From contig JALGTD010000005.1 in NCBI GenBank assembly GCA_029821515.1, positions 1-16,117 on the forward strand: a stretch of DNA of 16,117 nt, written 5' to 3'. The position numbers and the translations under genes were made by a program. The notes below the pieces were generated by a model that was not told where the DNA came from, made no database searches, and saw only the letters and a program-made list of their open reading frames with translations. Every line of letters begins with the position of its first letter. Position 1 is the first letter of the stretch. This DNA is from Candidatus Zipacnadia bacterium (lineage in GTDB: Bacteria; Armatimonadota; Zipacnadia; Zipacnadales; Zipacnadaceae). Positions 4,746 through 13,102 of this stretch are shown here, one piece after another.

Positions 4746-7385
4746 ATGGTGCAAGACAGTACCAGGCGTCAGATTACCTGGGTTATCATAATCGGGCTAA
4801 TAGCGATATTGACAATATTCGTGGCCTATCGACGCACGGCGATGGAGCAGGTGGTCAGGAAACTGAGGAATGGCTCGACTTCCCAACGGGTGGCTGCTGT
4901 GGGCAAGCTGATAGATGAAGGCAAGCTGACACAGCTAATGGAGGAACAGCCCCGCTGGATTCAGGATCGAGCAGTTGCCACGGCTTTTCAAATTGGCACT
5001 CCTCAAGCTTTCCGCCAATTGCTGGAGATTGTCCCCCTCGTAGATAAACCGGTTGCCGACCGGATCACTGCAAGCCTGATAAAGGCAGGCCCGCGGGCAG
5101 TCGGTGCTGCTGCCCAAATTCTGGAGCACCAGGATGCTGCTGTCCGAAAGACAGCACCACCGATTTTGGGTAAGATCGGAGCTCCGGCAGTGCCTACCTT
5201 GTTGAATATGATAGGGGTCTACAATGATGATACGCGCGCTGCAGTGCTTGGTGCACTGGCTGGAGTAGGGGAGCCAGCAATCGAGCCGCTCATGGAAGTT
5301 CTGGAGGAGACCAGCCCCGAACCGGGACAGTCAGCGGCGGAGTTCGTGCGCACTCAGGAAACCGCCTACGGGGCGCTCAACGCCATGAAGGTAAATAGCC
5401 TGACGCTGGTAATGGATAGACTGCTGACTGCTGAACACGATAGTGTCCGCGAGACGGCGGCTCGACTGATAGGTGACATTGTTGATCAGACCAGCAAGTT
5501 CTTCGAACATCCCAAAGTCTCTGAACCGATTCCACTGGTCGTGCCCATACCTGTAGAAGATGCCCGGATGGCGGTGGAACCGCTTATTGCTCGTCTGGAC
5601 AGCGATCCCAACTGGCGGGTCCGCCGACAGGCGGGAATAGCGCTGGGGCGACTGTTGGGTGCTGGAGCTCAGCCCAAAATCATCAATGCTCTGGTCAATG
5701 CGCTCGGTGATTCGGTAGCGAGCGTGAAGGCCGGGGCAGTTACTGCACTGGGGCAGATCGGCGCAACCGAGGTTGCGCCAGTCTTAGTCGAGACACTCAT
5801 CTCTAACCGGGACGGTGCGGTAGCTGAATTGCAACTTGCCCTGCGTCGTCTGGGGCCGCCTGCTATTTCTGCTCTGGCTCCGGCGCTCAGCTCCGAGAGC
5901 GGGGAAACTCGCCGACTGGCTACTGAGATACTTACCGGGATTGGAGGTAGACAGGTGGTTGGCCCGCTGGTCGCCCGGCTTGCTGACTCAAGTCCGGTAA
6001 TTCGCCGGCTGGCGGCGGAGGCCCTGGGTAGTATGCCCGCCACCAGGCTGGCAGGGGTGACCACGCCGGAAGTAGTTGCCAGATTGCTTGCGGCTCTCAA
6101 CGATCCGGCCTGGCAGGTCTACCACGCTGTCCAAGAGGTACTAGCACGAATCGGCGGACCAGCAGTTCCCGCGTTGATTGATAAGCTGGCGGCCGGCGAC
6201 CTGCGAAGCAAGTATATGGCTCAGCAGGCACTGGTCGATATCCATGGTCCAGCTATCGATTCACTACTGCAGGCTCTGACGTCAGCCAGTGGTCAGACTC
6301 CTCACTGGGTGGCCACGACACTGGGTAAAATAGGCCCAGACATAATTGGTCCGGTTACCGATCTGCTTGAAGATCCAGCACAGTCTGTGGCGGTGCGCGT
6401 CGCAGCGATCCGGGCTCTGGGTTACACCAAATCAGTAGCGGCGACCGAACCACTGAAGGCGGCGCTGGCGAAGCAGCCGGAGATTCGCATTGCGGTTGTC
6501 CGGGCAATTGGTGACATTCGTGACCCAGCAGCCACCGATGTCCTGGTGGCGGGATTGGCTGATTCCAGTAAGCAAGTGCGTGATGTGGCCTGGTCAGTAC
6601 TGAAAGGATGGCAGTTGGGTGAAGTTACCGAGCAGTTGCGTGACGTCCTTGATGAGGGAGACGAAGATACACGCCGACGGGCGGCAATAGTCCTGGCCTA
6701 TCATGTTTCCCCAGAGGCAAATCGTTTGCTCGCCGACGTAATGGGGGGAGGAGCACAGCCTAAGTGGGATAGTGTTGTGGTGAAGGTGCTCACCGAGACT
6801 ATTGAGGACAAAAACGAGGACTTGGACCTGCAGCGCGCAGCAGTAAAGAATCTGGGAGCGGTGGCTACGCCGGCTTCTGTTAGCGTGCTCATTGAGGTGT
6901 TGGTGCCTGGCTCAGAGTTTGTCTCGGAGGCTGCTCAGTCACTGGCCCAGATTGGCTTACGCGCCGCGGAAGTTAGCGATACAACGCAAATGGGCGAGGC
7001 CACCGAACAGCTTCTGACATTGTTGAAGCAAACAGAGAATGAGAAGCTACGGTTGGAGGTGGCCGGCGCCCTGGCAACCATGAAGGACCTGCCGGTCGGG
7101 GCGCTGTTGGAGGGCCTATACAGCTATCCGGAAGATGTTAAGCCGTGGGCAGCCGGCATTTTGGCCGCTATTGGTGAACCCGCCACGGATCCGACTATGA
7201 CACTCATGAGCCCCACACGAAGTAAGAGCAAGGAGCAGCGGCTGTGGTGCGTGGCCGTGTTAGATGCTATCGGTAGTCAGATAGCGACGCGTCTGGTCAA
7301 ATATCTACCCGATGAAGAAAAGCCCGACGAGTCATTGATTGAGCAAGTGCACGAAATGAAGGGACGCATTCTACAACGTATGTAG
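4746..7385 (+). CDS. Large membrane-anchored HEAT-repeat protein
   Basis: ATG at 4746 has GAGGAG six bases upstream and is preferred to the in-frame TTG at 4740; it gives 879 residues. Residues 10-28 (ITWVIIIGLIAILTIFVAY) form a single membrane helix followed by Arg-Arg, so the body is probably outside the membrane, or cytoplasmic if the anchor is inverted. The rest is a continuous array of roughly 30-40-residue helical pairs of the HEAT/PBS-lyase type, with recurring signatures such as APAVPTLL, GEPAIEPLMEVL, GATEVAPVLVETL, GPAVPALIDKL, AVRVAAIRALG and LRLEVAGALA. There is no catalytic motif and no CXXCH. Such solenoids act as protein-binding scaffolds. It is the first of three HEAT genes in a row and probably heads a shared transcript. 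The binding partner is unknown. Confidence 0.88.
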   Translation: MVQDSTRRQITWVIIIGLIAILTIFVAYRRTAMEQVVRKLRNGSTSQRVAAVGKLIDEGKLTQLMEEQPRWIQDRAVATAFQIGTPQAFRQLLEIVPLVDKPVADRITASLIKAGPRAVGAAAQILEHQDAAVRKTAPPILGKIGAPAVPTLLNMIGVYNDDTRAAVLGALAGVGEPAIEPLMEVLEETSPEPGQSAAEFVRTQETAYGALNAMKVNSLTLVMDRLLTAEHDSVRETAARLIGDIVDQTSKFFEHPKVSEPIPLVVPIPVEDARMAVEPLIARLDSDPNWRVRRQAGIALGRLLGAGAQPKIINALVNALGDSVASVKAGAVTALGQIGATEVAPVLVETLISNRDGAVAELQLALRRLGPPAISALAPALSSESGETRRLATEILTGIGGRQVVGPLVARLADSSPVIRRLAAEALGSMPATRLAGVTTPEVVARLLAALNDPAWQVYHAVQEVLARIGGPAVPALIDKLAAGDLRSKYMAQQALVDIHGPAIDSLLQALTSASGQTPHWVATTLGKIGPDIIGPVTDLLEDPAQSVAVRVAAIRALGYTKSVAATEPLKAALAKQPEIRIAVVRAIGDIRDPAATDVLVAGLADSSKQVRDVAWSVLKGWQLGEVTEQLRDVLDEGDEDTRRRAAIVLAYHVSPEANRLLADVMGGGAQPKWDSVVVKVLTETIEDKNEDLDLQRAAVKNLGAVATPASVSVLIEVLVPGSEFVSEAAQSLAQIGLRAAEVSDTTQMGEATEQLLTLLKQTENEKLRLEVAGALATMKDLPVGALLEGLYSYPEDVKPWAAGILAAIGEPATDPTMTLMSPTRSKSKEQRLWCVAVLDAIGSQIATRLVKYLPDEEKPDESLIEQVHEMKGRILQRM

Positions 7386-7444
7386 AGTGACTGTATCGCT
7401 CGTGGAAAATGAGCCAGCTACGGCTGCAAAAAGGAGAAACAGGT

Positions 7445-8344
7445 GTGAATCGGCGTTCGGTAGTAATAACATTGATCATTATCTTGGTCGCTGCAGGCGG
7501 TTATTCGCTAACCTACTGGCAGCAGCTTCGCAAAAGCCGCCAGTGGCTGGAGGAGATGTCGGGGAAGGATGACAAGCAGGCTTCTGCTGCCATGGAACAG
7601 CTCGCTACTCGTGGAGTGAAGGTGTATCAGCCCCTGGTTGAGCTGGCCCACAGCTCAGAGCCTGAAGCCCGCTGGCGCAGTGCCGTGATGCTCGGCCAGC
7701 TCGGCCAGCCTAAGGCTGCCGAGGTGCTTTTGCCCATGCTGGATGATCCGGAGGTGACAGTGAGAGCGGCCGCCACTGAGGCACTGGGCCATCTGGGTAT
7801 TGAAGATGCCGCGGGGAAAGTGGGACAACTGGTCGCCAACGACCAGGAGAAGCTGGAAGTGCGTATCAGCGCGGCGCGGGCCCTTGCATTGATACCTGAC
7901 GAAGCGGCGGTCCCGCAACTTGCTGGGGCGCTGGCCTACCAGCCTGCTGTTGACGAAGAGGCAACGGATGATTCGTGGCAACTGCGTGTTGAGGTGGCCT
8001 GGGCGTTGGGCGCGGCTGCCACAACTGAAGCTATTGAGGCTCTTGCCCAGCGGCTAACCAACGCCAGGGAGCCCGACGCTCGCGTGCGCACTGCCACCGC
8101 CTACGCACTGGGGGATGCTGTAACCCAAAGCGGCTCAGCGGAGGAGGGGGGGGCTGCGTCTGCTCTGGATGCTTTGCTCGAGGCTTCGGAAGACGAAACT
8201 GGTGATGTCCGCGTAGCGGCGATTGACTCGTTGCTTCGGGTTTCGTGGCCAAAGGAGCAAAGCGACAGAGTTGAGCAGGTGCTGGAGAAAGCTAAGTCCG
8301 ATCCACACTACTGGGTCCGCCAGGCAGTGACTGAGGAATCATAA
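7445..8344 (+). CDS. Membrane-anchored HEAT-repeat protein
   Basis: GTG at 7445 has AAGGAG (7431-7436) eight bases upstream. An in-frame ATG at 7409 has no ribosome site and would put that AAGGAG inside the gene, so the GTG start (299 residues) is preferred. The N-terminus is MNRRSVVITLIIILVAAG, a single membrane helix with positive residues before it (cytoplasmic N-terminus). About six HEAT-type repeats follow, for example AVMLGQLGQPKAAEVLLPML, then VRAAATEALGHLG, VRISAARALA, LRVEVAWALGAAA, VRTATAYALGDA and VRVAAIDSLLRV. There are 59 bases between the previous stop and this start. An eight-G tract at 8146-8153 encodes Gly-Gly in the linker before the last repeats. Its role is probably a scaffold acting with its neighbours. 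Confidence 0.87.
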   Translation: MNRRSVVITLIIILVAAGGYSLTYWQQLRKSRQWLEEMSGKDDKQASAAMEQLATRGVKVYQPLVELAHSSEPEARWRSAVMLGQLGQPKAAEVLLPMLDDPEVTVRAAATEALGHLGIEDAAGKVGQLVANDQEKLEVRISAARALALIPDEAAVPQLAGALAYQPAVDEEATDDSWQLRVEVAWALGAAATTEAIEALAQRLTNAREPDARVRTATAYALGDAVTQSGSAEEGGAASALDALLEASEDETGDVRVAAIDSLLRVSWPKEQSDRVEQVLEKAKSDPHYWVRQAVTEES

Positions 8345-8380
8345 ATCCTGACAGTAAACAGATACCGGAGAGGATTGTCA

Positions 8381-8965
8381 ATGACGCAGGTAGTTAGAGC
8401 AGTTGCCGTTGGGGCACTACTGGCTGCAGTTCTCGGAGCATTGGCCGGCTGCGCGGTGGATCCGATTGAAGAGCTCAATCGTAAGGTCGAATCGCCGCGG
8501 GTCAGCACCCGAGAGCAAGCGATCCTTTCTCTCGCAAATCTCCGTGACAGACGGGCTGTGAAATTGCTCATTGATGCTCTGGCTGGAGACGAAGAGTTGT
8601 ATGACGCTGCCGCCGTGGCGCTAGTCAAGCATGGGCGACAAATCCAGACGAGCCGGGAGAGAAATCCTGTGGTGGAACAGGTCAGCGAGATTGTCAGCAA
8701 TACGCACTTGCCCGAGCCGTTCCGCGCTCGTGCTGTTTGGACTCTGGGCGAAATTGGCGATCGACGCAGCATACCGCTGCTGAAGGAAGTGACTGCAGGT
8801 TCGTTGGCTGATGCGACTAAGCCTATTATGAAGCAGCAGGCCGTCGAGGCCCTCGAGAAGTTAGGCTTCGATAGCGCAGGTCACAGCTATGAACTACTTA
8901 TGGGAGTCTTAGTCGGCGACCTTGACGTTATTCCCGAAATAAAAGAAATGCAGCCCCCGGCGTAG
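8381..8965 (+). CDS. HEAT-repeat lipoprotein
   Basis: ATG at 8381 follows GAGAGGA with a six-base spacer; an in-frame TTG at 8375 is less likely. The 194-residue product begins MTQVVRAVAVGALLAAVLGA and continues to LAGC, a typical lipobox, so the Cys would be lipidated and the protein anchored to a membrane. The mature part holds HEAT-type helices: STREQAILSLANLRDRRAVK, a second unit around YDAAAVALVKHG, and RARAVWTLGEIGDRRSIPLL. This is the third consecutive HEAT gene, but with a lipid anchor instead of a membrane helix. Its stop lies four bases before the next start, so translation is likely coupled. Confidence 0.87.
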   Translation: MTQVVRAVAVGALLAAVLGALAGCAVDPIEELNRKVESPRVSTREQAILSLANLRDRRAVKLLIDALAGDEELYDAAAVALVKHGRQIQTSRERNPVVEQVSEIVSNTHLPEPFRARAVWTLGEIGDRRSIPLLKEVTAGSLADATKPIMKQQAVEALEKLGFDSAGHSYELLMGVLVGDLDVIPEIKEMQPPA

Positions 8966-8969
8966 CAAG

Positions 8970-10652
8970 ATGGGTAGATCATCGATTGGTGCTTGTACAA
9001 GTGACTTACTGGTAGCTCGATTTCTCCTGTGGCTGATTCTGGCAAGTTCGCTGGTATCAGCCAGTTGTTGCTCGGCGGCAGGCCTAAGCCTCACTTGGTC
9101 TGCTCTGCCTTCGTGGGCCACCCCTGAGCCGACCTCTTTGGCGCTGCAGTCCGAGGTCCGCCCCCAATACTCCTGCTCGCGGAATGCTCTTCTGGCAGAT
9201 TTCCCAACCGTCGAGCAGGCTGCCGAACTGCGTTTGGAGGGCGGTTGGCGCACTTTGTATCAGGCGGCGCCGAACTTAGTGGTTCGCCGAAGACCTGCAA
9301 TCCAATATCAATACCCTGTCGATACCGGCGGACAGTGGCGAATGTCATCAGAGATATGCCCGGGCTTTCTTCCCGAGATCTATCCTGGCCGTAGTTGGGA
9401 TGAGATGTGCCACCGCCGTTACCTCGAGTCTCCCTGGCTGGAGCAGCGCGGCTGGGCCAATCCCTTTAGGATTGCCCAGGAAGAAGTGCAGCGGTGGAAC
9501 CGGGACGAAGATGCTGCCTGGCAGCGGGCGATGCTGGCTGCTGCCTACTGGTGGACGTATAGAGACCATCCTACTGTCGGTCGGGATACGCTACTGGCCA
9601 CCCTCGGCCGTCAGCACTACCAATTTCGCGAGTTGTTGGTCGAGCACATAGCTCCAAGGGTGGTTGATCTGCTGCCTCCGATGATAAGTGAAGTCGCTGG
9701 GGGCGAGCATGAAGTTGCGATGGATCTGCGAGTTGAGAGCGGTACCTCCTTTGATTCGACCACTTCTGTCGAATCATTGCTGCTTCGTGCCGCTAAGCGG
9801 GGTCTGGGAGCGGTGGTCATTGCCGATCGCAACCGGATTGATGGCGCCCAATGGGCCCAGCAGATAGCAGACCGACTGCGGGCTGCTGGAAAGCTACCGG
9901 CAGACTTTCGGGTAGTTGTTGGGGAGCATATAGATACTACCAGCGGCGGCATTCTTGCCCTGTTCTTGCGCACCTGGGTGCCTGAGGGTATGACGATGCA
10001 GAAGACCGTGGAAATGATTCACGCCCAAGGAGGTTTGGCAATTCTGGCGCATCCAGGAGTAGCTGGAGGGCCGCGGGTGCTGCGGGAGATGCCTTTTGAT
10101 GGATACCTGATCCAGGCTGGCTTCTTCGAGATGTTTCGCACCCTACAGATTCTCTACGACCCGGCACTGTCCGATAAACCTGCCCTGTATGCCAGTAACA
10201 GTCCCTACGGGGTGGCTGTTGGTCTACCATACACTAGCGTTGAGACTGATGATAACACCATCGCAGGCTTGCATGCAGCGCTGGCAGAGGGACGGGCTTA
10301 CGCCGCTGGTGGTGCTTATCTGCCCTGGATGATGGCCGCCACTATGCAACCTCTTGGGCAGATAGAGACCGTGCTCAATCATTATTTCGTCTGGCACGAT
10401 GAGCTGGAGAGGCAGCTTCAGAAGCTGGTGCGAGCGGATAATGTCATCATTCGTATTAGTTGGGACCGCGAACTGCAGGGATGGATGGATCTGGATCGGC
10501 TGGGCTCAGGTCTGAGGCGAATTGCCAACGGCAACTCACCGCTGCTTGAACTGCCGGAAATGGAAAGGATCGCCGTAGAGTATTCTTACTATCAGCTTAG
10601 TTACAGTCGTGCGGGAGATGTATTTTCGCTCAGTGCGCGATATATTTGGTAG
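8970..10652 (+). CDS. Exported PHP-domain-like protein with a degenerate metal site
   Basis: This is a 560-residue protein with an N-terminal export signal (hydrophobic about 13-37, ending near SAAG). Residues 75-245 are a helical region rich in Trp and Tyr that I do not recognise. Residues about 248-450 follow the order of the PHP (polymerase and histidinol phosphatase) barrel: MDLRVES (251-257) for the usual DLHxHS, ADRNRIDG (285-292) for TDHntidG, VVGEHI (316-321) for the Glu strand, LAHPG (359-363), and ASNSPYGVAVG (408-418) for GSDSHxxxxxG. Active PHP enzymes bind three metals for phosphoester hydrolysis. Here HxH is RxE, TDH is ADR, and SDxH is SNxP, while E319 and H361 remain. Catalysis is doubtful, and a binding role is more likely. 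The start has no clear ribosome site and lies four bases after the lipoprotein stop, so coupling is inferred. Confidence 0.75.
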   Translation: MGRSSIGACTSDLLVARFLLWLILASSLVSASCCSAAGLSLTWSALPSWATPEPTSLALQSEVRPQYSCSRNALLADFPTVEQAAELRLEGGWRTLYQAAPNLVVRRRPAIQYQYPVDTGGQWRMSSEICPGFLPEIYPGRSWDEMCHRRYLESPWLEQRGWANPFRIAQEEVQRWNRDEDAAWQRAMLAAAYWWTYRDHPTVGRDTLLATLGRQHYQFRELLVEHIAPRVVDLLPPMISEVAGGEHEVAMDLRVESGTSFDSTTSVESLLLRAAKRGLGAVVIADRNRIDGAQWAQQIADRLRAAGKLPADFRVVVGEHIDTTSGGILALFLRTWVPEGMTMQKTVEMIHAQGGLAILAHPGVAGGPRVLREMPFDGYLIQAGFFEMFRTLQILYDPALSDKPALYASNSPYGVAVGLPYTSVETDDNTIAGLHAALAEGRAYAAGGAYLPWMMAATMQPLGQIETVLNHYFVWHDELERQLQKLVRADNVIIRISWDRELQGWMDLDRLGSGLRRIANGNSPLLELPEMERIAVEYSYYQLSYSRAGDVFSLSARYIW

Positions 10653-10727
10653 GAGCATTATTAGGTATGAAGAGGTACATACGCAGATATCAACCCCGCG
10701 ATCGACAGTGAGTGCTGGACGCCGCCC

Positions 10728-10755
10728 TTGACTATTTTAAGGTGAAGGGTATGAT
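10728..10755 (+). promoter_or_regulatory. Sigma70-type promoter upstream of the thioredoxin-fold/TPR gene
   Basis: TTGACT (10728-10733) and TATGAT (10750-10755) are each five of six to consensus, with a 16-base spacer. This is the best-looking promoter in the window. It lies just after the PHP gene and about 170 bases before the next start, so the downstream gene probably has its own transcript with a long leader. Confidence 0.6.
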
Positions 10756-10758
10756 GTA

Positions 10759-10821
10759 TAGTCGGATCGAGACGCTGGCTTGCAACGAACGCGGCCTACG
10801 TTTCTACCAGTAAGCCGACTA
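10759..10821 (+). ncRNA. Structured leader candidate (nested stem)
   Basis: TAGTCGG (10759-10765) pairs perfectly with CCGACTA (10815-10821). Inside it GCTGG (10774-10778) can pair with CCAGT (10807-10811, one G-T pair), and inside that AACG (10788-10791) with CGTT (10799-10802). It begins just after the -10 box, so it would be at the very 5' end of the transcript. It is followed by AGGTAG (about 10827-10832)/CTACCT (10846-10851), and by the perfect palindrome TATGTACATA (10856-10865). It matches no riboswitch class that I know. It could be a regulatory leader, or a chance fold. Confidence 0.35.
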
Positions 10822-10922
10822 CCAGGAGGTAGCTTGCAATATATACTACCTACTGTATGTACATAAGTGACCGCAAGCAAGTCTAGCCCAATGAGATTGA
10901 CTCGCAGAGAGAGGGTGAATCG

Positions 10923-11867
10923 GTGCGAAGTCCATTGCGAAGAAGTGTATTGATTGCCATAGCAGTTTGCCTCGGTATCGGGTTTATGGCTGGGCATCCC
11001 GCTTTCTGCCAGCTGGATCTATGGTACGAGAATTGGGAGATGGCCAGCACCCAGGCTAAAGACAGCGGCAAGCCGATATACGTTTACATTTGGGAATATC
11101 CCCGGATGTCTCCTGATACCTGGGCAAGGATCAAGCAGAACAATCCCTGTTATAGGATGAGTCAATCTACTCTATCTGACAAACAAATAAAAGGAATGCT
11201 GCGCGACTACGTAATCTGTGCATTGGAAGTCCACCTGCCGCCCAATCGCCAGTTCATTCACAAGCACGCTCCGGGACTGCTACCGGACGCTGATCAGGAG
11301 CAGATAGGCTTTTCAGCCTACCGGTTGCCCTTTCATCTGTTCTTCGACAAGTCGGGGAAGAATGTTTTCCAGATCTACGGATACATCCCCACACAGTGGT
11401 TTGTGCAGACCCTGGAAGCGGTCCAACTGCTTATTAAGGGACAGGGTGCAGAAAACGGTCAGCTTGAACAGGCCCGAGCCTACGCCCGCCTGGGTCATAT
11501 CTGCCTGGAACTGGAACTATACGAAGAAGCCAAGAAACACCTGGAGCGCGTCCTCGAGTTAGATCCCAGCAACAAGACCGGCGTCAAAGCCGATGCCGAG
11601 CTGGATCTGACCATCATCTCCATACCGGATACTCCGACGAAGGCCAGCCGTGCCCTGGAGAGCTACCTTAATGATCATCCCAACTCTACTCGCCGCACCG
11701 AGGTACGCTACTTTTGGGCGGTGGCCCAGTATTTAGCTGGCGATCATAGCGGCGCAACCCGGATACTGGAACAGATCGCGGGTATCCGAAAGCCTGGCTC
11801 CGAGCAGGAAAAACGCTGGATTGAACACGCGGCAGTGCTACTGCAGCAGTTGCGAGTCCAACAGTAA
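10923..11867 (+). CDS. Exported thioredoxin-like-fold protein without CXXC, with TPR-like repeats
   Basis: GTG at 10923 follows a purine-rich GAGAGAGGG; the product is 314 residues. Residues 8-29 are a signal peptide (VLIAIAVCLGIGFMAG). Residues about 35-172 follow the thioredoxin-like pattern of periplasmic 'thioredoxin_7/DUF255-like' proteins: a helix before the first strand (AKDSGKPIYVYIWEY, 46-60), a strand-helix with DYVICALEVHL, then YRLPFHLFFDKSGKNVFQIY with a cis-Pro candidate at 136. The place of the CXXC redox motif is taken by EYPRMSP, so it should not work as a thiol oxidoreductase. Residues about 180-310 are paired helices resembling TPR units (ARAYARLGHICLELELYEEA, then HLERVLELDPSNKTG). 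An adaptor role in the envelope is likely, with the partner unknown. Confidence 0.65.
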   Translation: MRSPLRRSVLIAIAVCLGIGFMAGHPAFCQLDLWYENWEMASTQAKDSGKPIYVYIWEYPRMSPDTWARIKQNNPCYRMSQSTLSDKQIKGMLRDYVICALEVHLPPNRQFIHKHAPGLLPDADQEQIGFSAYRLPFHLFFDKSGKNVFQIYGYIPTQWFVQTLEAVQLLIKGQGAENGQLEQARAYARLGHICLELELYEEAKKHLERVLELDPSNKTGVKADAELDLTIISIPDTPTKASRALESYLNDHPNSTRRTEVRYFWAVAQYLAGDHSGATRILEQIAGIRKPGSEQEKRWIEHAAVLLQQLRVQQ

Positions 11868-11948
11868 AACAGCCCCAGTATGCCACACATCCCGGCGGTT
11901 AGTGCTTTCGGCACACACACTAAACGGAACCATTGTCACGGTAGTACG

Positions 11949-11967
11949 TCTAATAGAACGTATTAGA
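11949..11967 (+). promoter_or_regulatory. Perfect palindrome upstream of prfB
   Basis: TCTAATA, five bases (GAACG), then TATTAGA form a seven-base-pair perfect inverted repeat, 18 bases before the prfB start. It could be an operator or a small hairpin in the leader. No regulator is identified. Confidence 0.35.
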
Positions 11968-11985
11968 TGGGAAACTTAGATTGAT

Positions 11986-13102
11986 ATGATGACTCAGGAT
12001 ATAGAAAACCGACTGCAGGAGCTACAGGAGACGCTTCAACAGGTTGGCGATCGTCTTTGACCTGTCGGCACGCCGTGGGCAAATAGCGCAACTTGAAAAT
12101 CGCACTAAACATCCGGATTTCTGGGATGACCCCCACAGTGCTCAACAGCTTATGCGGAAGCTCAGTGCTCTGCGTAGCACCGTCGAGCCGTGGGGAGAAC
12201 TCAGCGAGAAGCTGGAAGATTACCAGGTACTTCTGGAACTGGCTACCGAAGAAGACGATGAGTCGGTTGCTCGGGAGGTTGCTGAGGGCCTGGATGCTGC
12301 CGAAAAGCAGCTCGAAGAGTTGGAGCTTGCTGCTATGCTCGGCGGCAAGTATGACCCAGAGAATGCCATCCTGACCATAACGGCAGGGGCCGGAGGCACT
12401 GAGGCCTGTGACTGGGCCGAAATGTTGCTGCGTATGTACCGCTTGTGGGCGGACGCTCATGGCCTTGAGTTCCAGGTCATCTCTTTCGTCGAAGGTGACA
12501 TGGCTGGCTTTCGCAATGTCACTGTGCGAGTAGTCGGACCAACTACCTTTGGCTATTTGAAAGCGGAAAGTGGCGTCCATCGGCTGGTGCGCATCTCGCC
12601 CTTTGACAGTTCCAAGCGCCGCCACACCAGCTTTGCCTCGGTTGATGTGATACCGGAGGTCGAAGAAGACCTCGAAGTTGATATCAATCCTGAGGAGCTG
12701 CGCATCGAAACATTCCATTCCGGCGGTGCCGGCGGCCAGCATGTTAACAAAACCGATTCGGCGGTGCGCGTCACTCATGAACCGACGGGGATTACTGCCC
12801 AATCGCAGGCCGAGCGCTCGCAACATGCTAATCGGCGCTTCGCTCTGCAGGTGCTGCGTGCCCGGCTGGCCGAACGCCAGCGCCAGCAGCGCTCGGAGGA
12901 GATTGACCAGATTCGCGGCAGCAAACAGGATATTGCCTTTGCCAGCCAGATAAGGTCGTATGTTATGCAGCCCTACACAATGGTCAAGGATCATCGTACC
13001 AATGTCGAAGTATCCAATGTCGAAGCAGTGCTTGACGGAGAACTTGACCAGTTCATCCGGGCTTATCTACTAATGACAGTAGGAGAAGGCGGTGAGATGT
13101 AA
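11986..13102 (+). CDS. prfB: Peptide chain release factor 2, expressed through a +1 frameshift
   Basis: RF2 recognises UGA and UAA stop codons on the ribosome and triggers peptide release. The gene starts at ATG 11986 (or 11989) and runs 24 codons to an in-frame TGA at 12058-12060. Reading continues in the +1 frame from 12059 to TAA at 13100-13102, about 371 residues in all, the usual RF2 length. Seen are the codon-recognition SPF motif (VRISPFDSSKRRHTS), and the catalytic GGQ loop (GGAGGQHVNKTDSAVR, GGQ codons at 12731-12739). The N-terminal coiled helices are in place, with DFWDDP where RF2 proteins have a D-x-W motif. The frameshift lets RF2 control its own level: when RF2 is scarce, the UGA is read slowly and the ribosome slips. 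The next gene overlaps the stop by one base. Confidence 0.95.
12052..12061 (+). promoter_or_regulatory. prfB: Programmed +1 frameshift site in prfB
   Basis: The bases CGT-CTT-TGA-C give the conserved slippery CUU followed by UGA and a C, the poor-terminator context used by RF2 genes. Most bacteria also have an AGGGGG-like Shine-Dalgarno element three bases before CTT. Here that place reads GGC-GAT-CGT, with no good match. The nearest AGGAG (12026-12030) is about 25 bases upstream. Frameshifting may therefore be less stimulated. Confidence 0.9.

Noticed and set aside
10759..10821. tRNA-like look: a seven-base-pair outer stem with inner stems
   Set aside because: The length is only 63 bases, and there is no T-loop GTTCRA, no proper anticodon arm and no CCA, so it is not a tRNA. 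It is kept only as a structured leader candidate.
11963..12994. Long minus-strand open frame covering prfB
   Set aside because: It is the antisense of a clear RF2 gene, and codon bias explains the open frame.
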